Assembly: GCF_027580225.2 (NCBI RefSeq)
Contig: NC_073354.2
Coordinates: forward strand, 8,904,001-8,968,000
DNA: 64,000 nucleotides
Source: Misgurnus anguillicaudatus
Lineage: Eukaryota; Chordata; Actinopteri; Cypriniformes; Cobitidae
Direction: 5' to 3'
Part shown: in pieces, positions 38,501 to 44,423 of the stretch
Position numbering within the stretch: position 1 is the first letter of the stretch
How the letters are laid out: every line of letters begins with the position of its first letter
Translations under genes and position numbers: made by a program
Notes under the pieces: model-generated
Seen by the model: only the letters and a program-made list of their open reading frames with translations
Told to the model about the DNA's origin: nothing
The model's database searches: none

Positions 38501-41500
38501 CCTGGAAGTGTTGTGAAGCATGACACTGAAATAAAAAATAACAAGAGACAGACAGAAATAAAAAAATATATATATATTTTGCCGATGTTCGTGCGACAGA
38601 GCCACTTTGTCCTCAGCCAGCATCTGTGCAAGGATGACGATGACGGGCCATTGTGAATGGCAGTGAGTGCTCCACCAAAGTGCCCAGAACCATTGCCTGA
38701 AAGTAAATAAAATCTCTAAAATATAACCTTGCAAACTATCATACATAGGACTAATATGATAAAACAACGTGTCTCCATACTGTATGGCTGATATGCAGTG
38801 ATTATCAACATACATTTCTGTTCAATAATTATAATAATAATGCATTTTATATGTAGGGCTTCTTACATTGAATAAACAATCTCAAAGTGCTAGTGTTCAT
38901 AATGTAAATTCAACTTACAACACAATGTAAAGATTTAATTGACAGACTTTGATGCAAAATGTAGCCCTTTATTATACAGAAATTTGCTGTTGGTGTATTA
39001 GCCTAGGACAACACGCTCGCCAGATTGTTTTGTCTAAATAGCCCTGTTGTTAAAAATTACTGTTTACCAGGTATACAGCCACCAGGAATGAACGGGGCTA
39101 GGCTAAATCACATTCACAACGCGATGTACAAAGATTAAGTGCATGCATTTAAAAAAGATAGGTATGTTTTAAATAGTTTAAGTTGAGGTAAGAACATAGT
39201 AAAATATTGAAAAACGGTGGGTTTTCCTTTAACATTACTCTCGCATCAGCTATTGTGTAAACATTTACCCACATCACGAATGACTGCCTGGCCTGCGCAA
39301 GCGCGCACCACAGCCACCGTAATGAAGTTATTCAGGGTAACGTTAGCTCAGAATTCGAGTAGTAGCCGTATATCTCGGAACTCAGGGCAGAGCACCCGGG
39401 TAACGATAAGCCTAGTTAACAATCGTCTTGCTAAGTTAGCTAACATTAGTCATTTTGCTCGAAGCATAGGCAAACTTTATGCAAGGTCTACGTTTGTGCA
39501 TTACTCGGCGTAGACTCGTTCCTAAAAATACAATATAAGCGGTAGCTAACGCTAATTTAAATCAAGCAAACAAAAAGTTGTTGTTTTTGGTCCAAAAAAG
39601 TTGACTTACCTTGAATAAGATGGTTCCTTCAGGTTAAAAGTGTCCATCAGACTCGCGTGGTGGTGGCCAGGTGTGTCTCTCATCCAAAGGACCGCGGCGC
39701 GCTGGCGCGCTGTCTTCAAGATTCTGAAGGAAGTGCCAAGATTCCGATTGGCCCAGAGAAAAGCAAATGCCAAGATTCCGATTGGCCCAGAGAAGTGTCA
39801 ATTATAAGAATTATCCAATAATGTTTGGCAATTCTAGCCCGCATGGCATTCAGATAAAGGGCAGCCTCCCGACCCCCCCCCACCTAAAAAAAAAACTCTC
39901 CGGTTCTACGCGATTCACGTGAATGACCCAATTGACCAAGAAAACGGCGATTGTCGCCGAAAAGCGACAAGTTTGCAGGTCTGAAATGTGGATCATAATA
40001 ATGAGATTTTAGCACATGATTTTAGAGATATCTGTCCTTCTGTTATTCATATTTTTGACTTTTCTTATATGTATAAAATAACTGCCCTGAGGCATTACAA
40101 ACAAGGCTGCCTGTTTACCTCCCTAAAGGGGCTTTGGCAATAATGAACATGAAACAATACATTTCATAAAAATATAAATAAGACATATTTTAGGAAAAAT
40201 AAGAAATGTTTTGCTTACACAGGCACACACAGTCATAGTAAAGGGTTTTAAGAGTAGTGTTGGGTAAAGTGTAAATAATAGTGTAAATAATAACATGTAA
40301 TCATATAATCATACATCGTGCAGACAACAAACTCTCCAGGTTAAACAAAAGTCTGTGTTTGAATTGAGAAGTAAATATTTTAACATCTGGGATTGGATAA
40401 TTATTGCAGTGCTTTATGTTTAACATGGAAACAAAACTTCAACTAAAACTATGGATAGCTTATCATTTCTTATACAAACACAACGGTAGGTAATTCTGTG
40501 TTCATGGTAAATATGTGTTTCAGAAGAGGAAAATTGTTGCATCACAAACACACAACGGTTGCTTATTTCTGTTCTGACTCTGATTTTAAATGCAGTAGCC
40601 CATCCGCGCTCAAGGTTCGACGTGTTGTGCGTCCAGAGATGCTCTTCTGCATACCTTGGTTGTAACAAGTGGTTATTTGAGTTACTGTTGCCTTTCTATC
40701 AGCTCGAACCAGTCTGGCCATTCTCCTCTGACCTCTGGCATCAACCAGGCATTTGCGCCCACAGAACTGCCACTCACTGGATATTTTCTCTTTTTTGAAC
40801 CATTCTCTGTAAACCCTAGAAATCTCGGTAGATCAGCAGTTTCTGAAATACTTAGACCAGCCCGTCTGGCACCAACAACCATGCCACGTTCAAAGTCATT
40901 TAAAATCACCTTTCTTCGCCATTCTGACTAGGGCTGTCAATAGATTAAAAAAATTAATCTAGATTAATCGCATGATTTCATGAGTTAACTGCGATTAATC
41001 GCAAATTAATCGCACATTTTTATCCATTCTAAATTTACCATAATTTAACACTTTTCAAGTTTTTAATATTCTAATCATATATACATATATAGATGCTTTA
41101 TGCAAATGTATGTTAACAACAGCCTGTTTACATTTTAACAGAATCACCAGCCATTGTTTTGTATATGAATTTTCCTTTCAGAAGATTTTTCTTTCTCCAT
41201 TTTTGTTTGCTGCTGCATAATTTGTGACCTGTGCTGGCAAGTTGAGTCGGAATTAGCAAATAAAAAAAAAATAGTTGTTCATATTTTGACATTCTCTATT
41301 AAAACATAGAACAATGCATGATTTGTTGAAATATAACAAAATATGACAGAACTACACGTGTTTGAAGTTGAAAGAGTCAAATTACCACAAAAATGTCCAC
41401 ATCCATACATTATATTACCACATCAATACCTTAAAATCACTGGTAAAACTAATAGATTTAGCACACACAAAGCAAAAACATCATCAATGTATGTTCAACT

Positions 41501-43671
41501 TTTTTTCCTTTTGTTTGATTGACATTGAGACAGACTGCTTAAAATCTAACTGATCTAATATAATGTTACACATCAGATATTTTTAACCAACAGTTAACCA
41601 AACATTTACTTAAGACATAACAGATTATAGAACGTGAATTCTTATCAAAGCAGATATTTGTAAAACTGTAATTTTGTGTAGATGTCTATATATCCGGGTC
41701 GCGCACTTGCGCGTCTGTGTGCACGCGCTTCAGATATCAGTCAGTCAGCGTGAGGGGATCGCTTTTGAGTCTTGTCGCTCTTAATAACTCTTTAACATTA
41801 ATCAGGTACCGAACTTTATCTCTCTTAATGACTCTTTTAACATCAAGCAAGTCCTGCAGTCTATTTTATAAATCATGCATAAAAGCGAAACCAAAATGAA
41901 TTGAGACGCATTTTTGTATTAGATTATGCATTAGGAGGACGGTAACGTTTCACCTCTCAGACGTATAAATAAAGATCATATCAGATGTCCAACGAGCATT
42001 TAGAGCATTGGATTTGGTAGACGATTTGCTTAATGTTCTTATTTCTATAAAAACCTTTTACTCATTAAGAGAGAGTCACATTTGTCTGCGTCTCTGTTCA
42101 TTCAACTATGGGCTGGACCAAGGGTCAAACAGAAATTGCGCGTTGCGTTAATCTCCGTTAATAAAATTAGTGGCGTTAAAATGAATTTGCGTTAACGCGT
42201 AATTAACGCGTTAATTTTGACAGCCCTAATTCTGACACTTGGTTTGAACTGCAGGAGATCGTCTTGACCATGTCTACATGACTAAATGCATTGAGTTGCT
42301 GCCATGTGATTGGCTGATTGTTGGACAGGTGTACCTAATAAAGTGGCCGGTGAGTGTAAGATCTTGGATAAAATGAATGCAATAAGTAGATGTTAAATTT
42401 CATTGTAGTTTTTCCTAATTTTTATACAATAGTAATTTAAGATTAAGTTGAGCACATTGCATTGTGGGATACATCACTCTCTGCAGTCTGGCCTTGTCAT
42501 TTTGTTAACTGTCATATAGGTGTCTATACACACAGTCAATTCATACCACACAGTCAGTAGTCATTTATTATAACAACACAATTTTTGTTACTGTTTTCTT
42601 GTGGAATTGTACTGCAATGATCCGGTCATCTTCCTCCCTGTGTGCGTCATTCTGTCTAATAACTATGATCATTCCTATCGTTTGTGTATGTGTGTGTGCG
42701 CGTGAACAGCTTTTGACAACTATTCAAAACCACCCAAACCACAACTCCTGCAGACACGTTACCATCATCATCATCATCATCACAACAATTGCTTTCATCA
42801 TAAAATATCACATTCATCATCATAAAATCTTTAGACAGAATGTGATCAGACACTTACTGCGGATCTGTCGTTTAATCTCCTTTGTTGGGTCCAGCCAGCA
42901 CTAAAATCACACAAAACACAACCAATGAGGGAATAAGTAAACTTTTAACACATTTCTATGTGTAGTTATATATTTTACATTCATACTGGTGATAAAGAAA
43001 CAGCATGTACTGGGCATTTTAATCATTTTTTTTCAAACAGAGTTCGCTCTGTAATACAGTGCTGTGTACACACAGAGAAAAATGATGAAGAGGATTCACT
43101 TCTGCACTTAAATGCAGCTCTCACTTGTGTATGTGAGCTTAGATATAAATAAATATTCATAACAGTACAGATCTATCACTGATAAACATGATAACACATA
43201 CAGTTTATGTTGAAAGACTAAAGCTGATCTCTCTGACACACACACACATCAACAACAGCACACCCTATATCCCATCATGCACTCCAATCATCCAATCTGT
43301 GAGATAAACATTCGTACTGAAGCTTTTAGCTTCTCATGGCTATTAAAGGATTGATCTGTGGCTTTTATTGATCACACCCAAATAACAGATCAATAGCAGC
43401 AGGAAATCACTCAAGCCAATAATTGGTGCATTAGCTAAAGTAAAGAACAAATCCAGAGAGAAACTGAAACTGAATATGATGACAGACATGACAGTGAACA
43501 AATGACAAACTTATTTCAATTTTCCGATAAACATTTGCTTGAGTCATTTATGATTGTGTATCTTACCCTCTGATCAGCACTGTCTTTAAAGCTCAGACTG
43601 AAATAATCTTTCTCCATCAGATTCAGATGCTTACAGACTTCAAAAAACAGGTACTGTCCTTTAGCTCGTTT
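3332..43671 (-). CDS. epb41l2: Protein 4.1G / band 4.1-like 2, spliced, 5' end outside window
   Basis: This is a membrane-cytoskeleton adaptor: the FERM domain binds membrane proteins, a central segment binds spectrin-actin, and the C-terminal domain binds partners such as NuMA-like proteins (family knowledge). Sixteen exons encode 732 residues here. Domains in window residues are: F1 remainder 1-49, F2 about 50-150, F3 about 150-265, FERM-adjacent 266-318, spectrin-actin-binding about 347-400, acidic variable region 420-595, C-terminal domain 596-732. Paralogue choice rests on [66 protein letters not shown] and LPQVICCSE. These fit 4.1G better than 4.1R, 4.1B or 4.1N. Human 4.1G has about 1,000 residues; the missing N-terminal headpiece and start of F1 must lie beyond 64000. 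All exon phases join without a frameshift. Confidence 0.95.
3854..3934 (-). CDS. epb41l2: epb41l2 exon, 4.1 C-terminal domain
   Basis: An 81-base exon with acceptor gacag and donor gtaaga. It encodes [20 protein letters not shown] and then SDIDHDQ, the core beta strands of the 4.1 C-terminal domain. Phase is 0 at both ends. Confidence 0.96.
4129..4227 (-). CDS. epb41l2: epb41l2 exon, start of C-terminal domain
   Basis: A 99-base exon with donor gtaaca. It encodes [20 protein letters not shown] and then [13 protein letters not shown]. The TAQTITSES and TTTTTHITK stretches match 4.1G. Phase is 0 at both ends, and cassette use is possible. Confidence 0.95.
4823..5410. repeat. Fold-back (long inverted repeat) non-autonomous DNA element
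   Basis: The left arm at 4989-5073 (aggcataaaggtcttatc through aaaccacaacttctcg) pairs with the right arm at 5319-5410 (agttgtggtttaaaat through cccttatgcct). A related copy begins at 25721, sharing ctttgtt-gttcagtcgagaagaaatt. No transposase is present. The family is not assigned. Confidence 0.7.
5391..5465 (+). repeat. Short duplicated motif at fold-back element edge
   Basis: The sequence acccttatgcctcgtttggg occurs twice, about 53 bases apart, at the right edge of the fold-back element and just before the Tc1-like remnant. It looks like a local tandem duplication. Confidence 0.6.
5466..6057 (+). pseudogene. Tc1-like transposase remnant, plus strand
   Basis: The plus strand keeps a decayed Tc1-type transposase. 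A DNA-binding part runs about 5470-5690, then LWTDETK-like sequence is broken by a frame change near 5760. Next come [40 protein letters not shown] and finally [14 protein letters not shown] with the second catalytic Asp. The C-terminal part with the third acidic residue and both inverted repeats are missing. The remnant stops about 30 bases before the epb41l2 exon at 6090, in opposite orientation to the gene. Confidence 0.8.
6090..6218 (-). CDS. epb41l2: epb41l2 exon, before C-terminal domain
   Basis: A 129-base exon with acceptor ctttag and donor gtaaaa. It encodes 43 residues beginning [20 protein letters not shown] and ending [11 protein letters not shown]. This is the standard segment leading into the 4.1 C-terminal domain. 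Its donor side lies right next to the Tc1 remnant. Confidence 0.95.
6219..7042. other. Intron of epb41l2
   Basis: AT-rich intron with short CA-rich runs near 6466-6500. No further exon, RNA gene or clear transposon end was seen. Confidence 0.6.
7043..7570 (-). CDS. epb41l2: epb41l2 large acidic variable exon
   Basis: A 528-base exon coding for 176 residues, very rich in Glu, Asp, Ser and Pro. It starts [20 protein letters not shown] and ends [16 protein letters not shown] with donor gtaatt. The [14 protein letters not shown] end matches 4.1G. The middle is low-complexity and probably disordered ([21 protein letters not shown]). The acceptor is ambiguous: ttcag with AG used as the last intron bases gives phase 0, as required by the exon at 14834. 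An acceptor 2 bases earlier would break the frame. GC is higher than in the flanking intron. Confidence 0.9.
7854..7907 (-). CDS. epb41l2: Candidate small epb41l2 cassette exon
   Basis: The good acceptor gatttatctttag is followed by 54 bases encoding [18 protein letters not shown] and a weak donor, gtgctc. Phase is 0 at both ends, so it would fit between the exons at 14834 and 7043. I recall no exact counterpart, and the weak donor keeps confidence low. Confidence 0.3.
8938..9773. mobile_element. Inverted-repeat DNA element with internal 178-bp tandem duplication
   Basis: The terminal inverted repeats are aaaggaatagtctactcatt on the left and its complement at the right end (agtagactattccttt). 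The left arm contains a 178-bp unit twice (9031-9208 and 9209-9386). The right arm at about 9530-9700 is the inverted copy of the same sequence, so a transcript would fold into a long hairpin. Unit 2 and the right arm carry dense T-to-C differences. No transposase is present. Confidence 0.8.
9031..9386 (+). repeat. Two tandem 178-bp units, second one hypermutated
   Basis: Unit 1 is 9031-9208 and unit 2 is 9209-9386. The last 76 bases of the units are identical. The first about 100 bases differ by about 19 T-to-C changes with only one C-to-T and one G-to-C, counted by hand alignment. Confidence 0.85.
10020..10919. mobile_element. MITE with 22-bp terminal inverted repeats
   Basis: The left end gaagagtttggttccaaaac and the right end gttttggaaccaaactcttc are exact complements. 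The element is about 900 bases, AT-rich, without a transposase frame. It is a non-autonomous DNA transposon of unassigned superfamily. Confidence 0.75.
10920..12560. other. Intron of epb41l2 with little recognisable content
   Basis: A short repeat fragment begins near 11167 (ttaactctttccccgccatt). The 11421-11770 part is purine-rich with overlapping plus-strand open frames that match nothing I know. No exon with good sites and phase was found on the gene strand. Confidence 0.45.
12600..14252. repeat. TTAA-type inverted-repeat element (copy 1), split by insertion
   Basis: The 12700-12866 and 14104-14252 parts match the element at 21088-21672 (gatgctaatggtctaatcag, gctaagctatgctaaaagtg, tcattctggcgtaataatc in reverse). 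The right end reads ttttcaaaaaaagtcccttt. The left end is truncated. The element at 12867-14103 sits inside it. Confidence 0.6.
12867..14103. mobile_element. Harbinger-like non-autonomous element
   Basis: The ends are near-perfect inverted repeats: ttggccctcatttatca and tgataaatgagggccaa, with inner gcgtagaaacagg-like and tgtacgcac-like sequence. The 1.2-kb interior is AT-rich with a short gene-like start near 13093 on the plus strand and no full transposase. A related empty site is at about 21316, where the same host repeat lacks it. Assignment to PIF/Harbinger is tentative. Confidence 0.65.
14251..14610. mobile_element. MITE with taaaggtggagtgtgtaa ends
   Basis: The left end taaaggtggagtgtgtaaat and the right end ttacacacttcacctttaa are inverted repeats. 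The 360-base interior includes tagtggcatctagtggtgag and gcgacttccatgtaagg. Fragments of the same family are at 1700-3017 and 15524-15650. Confidence 0.75.
14834..14992 (-). CDS. epb41l2: epb41l2 exon, C-terminal half of spectrin-actin-binding region
   Basis: A 159-base exon, 53 residues, with acceptor cttcag and donor gtacgt. It starts [20 protein letters not shown], followed by [18 protein letters not shown]. This is diagnostic for 4.1G. Phase is 0 at both ends. The frame runs open past the donor, but homology stops there. Confidence 0.95.
15379..16047. mobile_element. hAT-type element, about 670 bases
   Basis: The ends are tagggctgcaac and gttgcagcccta. Flanking 8-mers are gtggatta on the left and atggatta on the right, one mismatch, as expected for a hAT 8-bp duplication. 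No transposase frame survives. A fragment of the 14251-type MITE sits inside near 15524-15650. Confidence 0.8.
16056..17027. other. Intron of epb41l2
   Basis: No further exon is convincing. There is a short ATG/GAT microsatellite near 16606-16622 and a CA-rich stretch near 16876-16905. Open frames here have no recognisable domain. Confidence 0.5.
17028..17087 (-). CDS. epb41l2: epb41l2 short exon of spectrin-actin-binding region
   Basis: A 60-base exon too short to stand out as an open frame. The acceptor is gattccacag and the donor gtttgt. It encodes [20 protein letters not shown], which lines up with the 4.1G spectrin-actin-binding segment directly before the LDK-QED---KHQ stretch. Phase is 0 at both ends, joining cleanly to 14834-14992. 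Confidence 0.92.
17300..18567 (+). mobile_element. hAT element with transposase remnant
   Basis: The ends are tagggctgtcaccatt and ataaccgtgacagcccta, with a perfect 8-bp duplication atatttaa at 17292-17299 and 18568-18575. Inside, near 18160-18205, the plus strand reads [14 protein letters not shown]. This is the conserved TTD-WSS motif of hAT/ZBED transposases, so a fragment of the coding region survives. Another element is nested at 17506-18086. Confidence 0.85.
17506..18086. mobile_element. MITE nested in the hAT element
   Basis: Imperfect inverted ends ggggctgtccacacggagac on the left and gcttcgtgtggacatagcc on the right. It interrupts the hAT element, so it came later. No coding content was seen. 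Confidence 0.6.
18576..19087. other. Intron of epb41l2
   Basis: AT-rich; nothing recognisable apart from poly-A-like runs. No exon candidate. Confidence 0.5.
19088..19138 (-). CDS. epb41l2: Candidate epb41l2 microexon
   Basis: The acceptor gagtctacag precedes 51 bases encoding [17 protein letters not shown], followed by a weak donor gtctgc. Phase is 0 at both ends, so it would insert between SDTK (exon 23747) and SKLRVQG (exon 17028). The clean frame and acidic composition favour a real cassette. The weak donor and lack of a remembered homologue argue for caution. Confidence 0.45.
19634..20173 (-). CDS. Candidate alternative terminal exon with hydrophobic membrane segment
   Basis: A GC-rich block in an AT-rich intron, same strand as epb41l2. 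After a pyrimidine-rich tract (tcttccctccctcccaccct) and AG, the frame reads [20 protein letters not shown], then an acidic and Cys-containing stretch. Next is [20 protein letters not shown], a hydrophobic segment with [13 protein letters not shown] and [18 protein letters not shown] separated by CRS, and a tail ending [13 protein letters not shown] before TAA. The acceptor gives phase 0, matching the upstream exon (23747-23829). Codon third positions are strongly G/C, unlike random intron. The open frame extends upstream to 20398, so the start could differ. Function is unknown: it could be a terminal exon of epb41l2 or part of a separate gene. Confidence 0.55.
   Translation of the reverse strand: MDVLSDISEDDLRLEPESDSLTCVADPADREGECDPSYMPTEHVTGSEEPHQPSLSGSVLPKLGLTVLGFCKGLRLPSLLDEDGYISLPCLPEDCAALLLPAGLHRHLPLTSPSLLPSFLLIFAVFLSACRSVVLSLLLALPLAVSLCYLEPKAIARFRPTESVAKMTSAEEMQCDPAA
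21088..21672. mobile_element. TTAA-flanked inverted-repeat element (copy 2), right arm hypermutated
   Basis: The ends agggacactccact and agtgtccct are each flanked by TTAA. The two arms are inverted copies, with a tight hairpin at 21427-21499. The right arm at 21500-21590 differs from the left arm and from copies at 14150 and 34395 mainly by T-to-C changes. The TTAA target suggests a piggyBac-like or similar mobiliser; this is inferred only. Confidence 0.75.
21427..21499. repeat. Strong hairpin
   Basis: The two arms (gcgcctgaaaatagtccac and gtggactattttcaggcgc) are exact complements around a loop of about 20 bases. Pairing extends outward with a few mismatches through tgatatta and taatatca. 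Confidence 0.85.
21972..22755. mobile_element. MITE with atggcgcttttccattg ends (copy 1)
   Basis: The left end atggcgcttttccattgcat and the right end atgcaatggaaaagcgccat are exact inverted repeats, flanked by TA-rich sequence. Two more copies of the family are at 48617-49413 and 53589-54385. The open frames inside are not conserved genes. Confidence 0.8.
22885..23261. mobile_element. Short TTAA-flanked MITE
   Basis: The ends aggagacat and atgtcccct are each flanked by TTAA. The 377-base interior (agatgtgaaataaatctttggtgtccccag) is typical of a widespread fish MITE. No coding content. Confidence 0.7.
23265..23746. other. Intron of epb41l2
   Basis: A small hAT-like fragment (cctattggtgcatccctaa) lies near 23336-23355. 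Nothing else was recognised. Confidence 0.45.
23747..23829 (-). CDS. epb41l2: epb41l2 exon after the FERM-adjacent region
   Basis: An 83-base exon with acceptor gtgtccag and donor gtgaga. With the last base of the upstream exon it encodes [28 protein letters not shown]. The join DG|AP mirrors 4.1G. Phase is 1 at the start and 0 at the end. Confidence 0.88.
23830..25720. other. Intron of epb41l2
   Basis: A short fragment near 23966 (ggtctcatttataaaactgc) resembles a Harbinger-type end. The remaining 1.7 kb shows no recognisable gene, exon or complete transposon. Confidence 0.5.
26850..27183. mobile_element. 334-bp element with 6-bp target duplication
   Basis: It starts cagggggtccgggg and ends gaagacctcag. 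It is flanked by ttttaa on both sides (26844-26849 and 27184-27189). The related fold-back element at 4823-5410 has the unfilled site (its complement reads gcggaccattttaaacaata at about 5215-5240), which shows that exactly 6 bases were duplicated. The superfamily is not assigned; hAT gives 8 bases, whereas Dada-like elements give 6-7. Confidence 0.75.
27439..28069. mobile_element. MITE with TAA target duplication
   Basis: The ends ggctacgtttacatg and catgtaaacgggccc are flanked by TAA (27436-27438 and 28070-28072), consistent with a PIF/Harbinger-type 3-bp target. The interior is CpG-containing without a transposase frame. Confidence 0.65.
28346..29407. mobile_element. hAT-type element, about 1.06 kb
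   Basis: The ends tagggctgtcacttttt and aaaagtgacagcccta are flanked by gtcaccag on the left and gtcactag on the right, an 8-bp duplication with one difference. A run of about 18 G sits near 29303-29320. No intact transposase frame. Confidence 0.82.
29416..30221. other. Intron of epb41l2 with CA microsatellite
   Basis: A (CA)n run occupies 29527-29561. The rest is AT-rich with no exon or complete transposon recognised. Confidence 0.6.
30222..30394 (-). CDS. epb41l2: epb41l2 exon, FERM-adjacent domain
   Basis: A 173-base exon with acceptor gtttgcag and donor gtttgt. It encodes [20 protein letters not shown], then [20 protein letters not shown] and [17 protein letters not shown]. The FERM-adjacent segment of 4.1 proteins carries phosphorylation sites; the RTSSKR and SRSLDG serines are visible here. 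FERTSSKR and SRSLDG favour 4.1G among the paralogues. Confidence 0.96.
30997..31520. mobile_element. hAT-type element with tagcctgg ends
   Basis: It starts tagcctgg and ends ccaggctag, flanked by an 8-bp duplication agctttct (30989-30996 and 31521-31528). It lies inside an older MITE beginning at about 30880 (ttaaagggatagttcaacc). No transposase frame recognised. Confidence 0.78.
31556..31738. repeat. Imperfect 40-bp inverted repeat
   Basis: The left arm ctaaagtcacatgactgcag and the right arm ctgcagtcacgtgactttag, with continued pairing to gttatc and gataac, form a stem around a loop of about 100 bases. Most arm differences are CA/CG (methylation-type) changes. Confidence 0.75.
32228..32464. 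mobile_element. 237-bp TTAA-flanked MITE
   Basis: The ends aggcggagtccatgatgttt and aaacatcgtggactccgcct are close inverted repeats, each flanked by TTAA. It is a common short fish MITE with no coding content. Confidence 0.8.
32554..32651 (-). CDS. epb41l2: epb41l2 exon, FERM F3 end
   Basis: A 98-base exon with donor gtaaac. It encodes [20 protein letters not shown] and then [12 protein letters not shown], the last strand and long helix of the FERM F3 (PH-like) lobe. It ends in phase 2 and joins the exon at 30222 as [10 protein letters not shown]. Confidence 0.96.
33181..33333 (-). CDS. epb41l2: epb41l2 exon, FERM F3 core
   Basis: A 153-base exon with acceptor gagcag and donor gtacaa. It encodes [40 protein letters not shown] and [11 protein letters not shown], the PH-like F3 core. 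Near-identical to mammalian 4.1G. Phase is 0 at both ends. Confidence 0.97.
33334..34380. other. Intron of epb41l2
   Basis: An unassigned repeat-like stretch near 33600-33760 (tacccaacccgaaatgaccc) is present. Nothing else was recognised. Confidence 0.45.
34381..35292. repeat. TTAA-type inverted-repeat element (copy 3), split by insertion
   Basis: The left part at 34381-34507 carries gatgctaatggtctaatcag and gctaagctatgctaaaagtg. The right part at 35245-35292 ends gtgcaatgtcccttta. It is the same family as 12600-14252 and 21088-21672 and keeps the T-containing version of the sequence that is C-rich in 21500-21590. Confidence 0.65.
34508..35241. mobile_element. MITE with TAA target duplication
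   Basis: The ends gaggctgtttacacttggta and taccaagtgtaaacagcccc are inverted repeats flanked by TAA. The inner arms (gatcacaagtgga and tccacttgtgatc) also pair. A fragment of the family is at about 32000-32200. No transposase. Confidence 0.72.
35718..35805 (-). CDS. epb41l2: epb41l2 exon, FERM F2/F3 junction
   Basis: An 88-base exon with donor gtaaaa. It encodes [20 protein letters not shown] and then YGVDLHHAK, the end of F2 and link to F3. The join is SHR|GMTPAQ. Confidence 0.96.
36100..36318 (-). CDS. epb41l2: epb41l2 exon, FERM F2 lobe
   Basis: A 219-base exon with acceptor gtctgcag and donor gtcaga. It encodes [40 protein letters not shown] and a stretch ending [20 protein letters not shown]. 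This is the all-helical acyl-CoA-binding-like F2 lobe. Confidence 0.97.
36400..36475 (-). CDS. epb41l2: epb41l2 exon, FERM F1 end
   Basis: A 76-base exon with acceptor tgtcag and donor gtataa. It encodes (N)[18 protein letters not shown] and then LTEDIT(R). The 76-base length is usual for this FERM exon in 4.1 genes. Split codons at both ends join correctly. Confidence 0.96.
36598..37104. mobile_element. MITE with internal hairpin
   Basis: The edges ggttctggatgctgattggt and accaatcagaatcaaggatt form imperfect inverted ends. Inside, 36642-36706 and 36721-36786 form a roughly 65-base inverted repeat (agcaataaggtac and gtaccttattgct at the base, cgtgaataagtaacggc and gccgttgcttattcacg further in). 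No coding content. Confidence 0.65.
37522..37845. mobile_element. 324-bp MITE with TTA target duplication
   Basis: The ends gggccgattcacaccggctg and cagccagtgtgaatcagccc are inverted repeats flanked by TTA (37519-37521 and 37846-37848), consistent with a PIF/Harbinger-type target. Confidence 0.75.
38286..39983. mobile_element. 1.7-kb element with 14-bp inverted ends and 6-bp target duplication
   Basis: The ends cagacctgcaaact and agtttgcaggtctg (one mismatch at the inner end) are flanked by aaatgt on both sides (38280-38285 and 39984-39989). The 6-bp duplication and CAG...CTG ends are unlike standard hAT (8 bp). The interior has no transposase I recognise. The open frame at 39217-39513 resembles nothing known. 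Confidence 0.75.
40590..42358 (-). pseudogene. Tc1-like transposase remnant interrupted by a hAT element
   Basis: The minus strand at 40682-40928 reads a Tc1-type N-terminal DNA-binding region ([38 protein letters not shown]). The terminal part with gtacctaataaagtggccgg and tgagtgta lies at 42229-42358, beyond a 1.3-kb hAT insertion. The catalytic core is missing on the low-coordinate side, so this is a truncated copy. Confidence 0.8.
40929..42228. mobile_element. hAT-type element, 1.3 kb, inside the Tc1 remnant
   Basis: The ends tagggctgtcaatagatt and aattttgacagcccta are flanked by a perfect 8-bp duplication attctgac (40921-40928 and 42229-42236). Near the ends are alternating attaatcg / cgcgttaa motifs. 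No intact transposase. Confidence 0.88.
42359..42857. other. Intron of epb41l2
   Basis: It contains a short CAT/ATC microsatellite near 42764-42782 and nothing else recognisable. Confidence 0.55.
42858..42900 (-). CDS. epb41l2: epb41l2 43-base exon, FERM F1
   Basis: A 43-base exon, far too short to be noticed as an open frame. The acceptor is gattttag and the donor gtaagt. It encodes [14 protein letters not shown] plus one base, the WLDP-KEIKKQIR element of F1. The 43-base size is characteristic of 4.1 genes. Confidence 0.95.
42901..43566. other. Intron of epb41l2
   Basis: AT-rich intron with no exon, transposon ends or RNA gene recognised. Confidence 0.55.
43567..43671 (-). CDS. epb41l2: epb41l2 first exon in window, FERM F1
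   Basis: A 105-base exon with acceptor tttccag and donor gtaaga. It encodes [20 protein letters not shown] and then [15 protein letters not shown]. In 4.1 proteins this follows the CKVTLLDGT-type first strands of F1. That preceding exon, normally ending in E-K/H, was not found between 43672 and 64000. Confidence 0.95.
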
Positions 43672-44415
43672 CTGGAAAGAGAAAAGATACAACGCATAAA
43701 TGATATGATGTATTGAACAAAACCAGGCGTCTAGTACAACTTTTTCACTCATATTTACTGACTATGTACAGATGACAAACATGATCGCTGTCAGAAAAGC
43801 CACTTGACATTCTGCAGTGCTTTTCACAAAAGACAAAAAGTCATAAAAGTTTGGAATGAGAGTGAGAAACAGTGAAAAGAATTTCCAGAATTTGAGTGAA
43901 CTATTCCTTGGAATGCTGGCGTTGGAAAAGGACAGATGGACATATGCCACGAGCAGGCGCCGAGACTATATGAGCCATACCACTCACTCTGGACACAAAT
44001 GAACACTTGTGAGTGACTCTCAAGGAATGAGACAGACAGACGGTTCGATTTTGAGTTCTTATTCTACAGACACTATGAATAATAAGCTTTGCTAACTTGA
44101 GATGGGGCACAAATATCTCAAAACCAATCCTTCTACAGATCCACTTGCGATACTTATCACCATGCTTTGAAACTAACAACCACCAAATGCGGATAAAAAT
44201 CAACTGTGGCGGGTAACGTTGTCATATCACTAGCCAATGTGGCGGGTTACTTTTTTTCAGTTCAATCGCTAATTTCTTGAAAGCTCACGTAAGCCAATAT
44301 CTGCTCAAACAAATTGTTAGTCATCTGTATATTAAATACAGCATTATTTTGCAGCATCTGCATATCTCTGGCTTACTTGAACACACCTGACATTACACGA
44401 CACAACAAACAATGG
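43672..44415. other. Upstream intron, no exon seen
   Basis: I looked on the minus strand for the F1 first-strand exon and found nothing. The open frames here lack domain signatures. Confidence 0.5.
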
Positions 44416-44423
44416 CGTGCTAG

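Larger units (their letters stand above)
37333..40020. repeat. MITE expanded by two nested insertions
   Basis: The left edge aactgcgtttacacgtacac with ataatgcgattat pairs with cataatcgcatggtaagggt-gcatgtaaatg near 38255-38285. Insertions are at 37522-37845 and 38286-39983, the latter at the extreme right end. Outer boundaries are approximate. Confidence 0.5.

Noticed and set aside
39217..39513. 98-residue plus-strand open frame
   Set aside because: It lies in a transposon interior, is low in recognisable motifs and starts within AT-rich sequence; no support as a gene.
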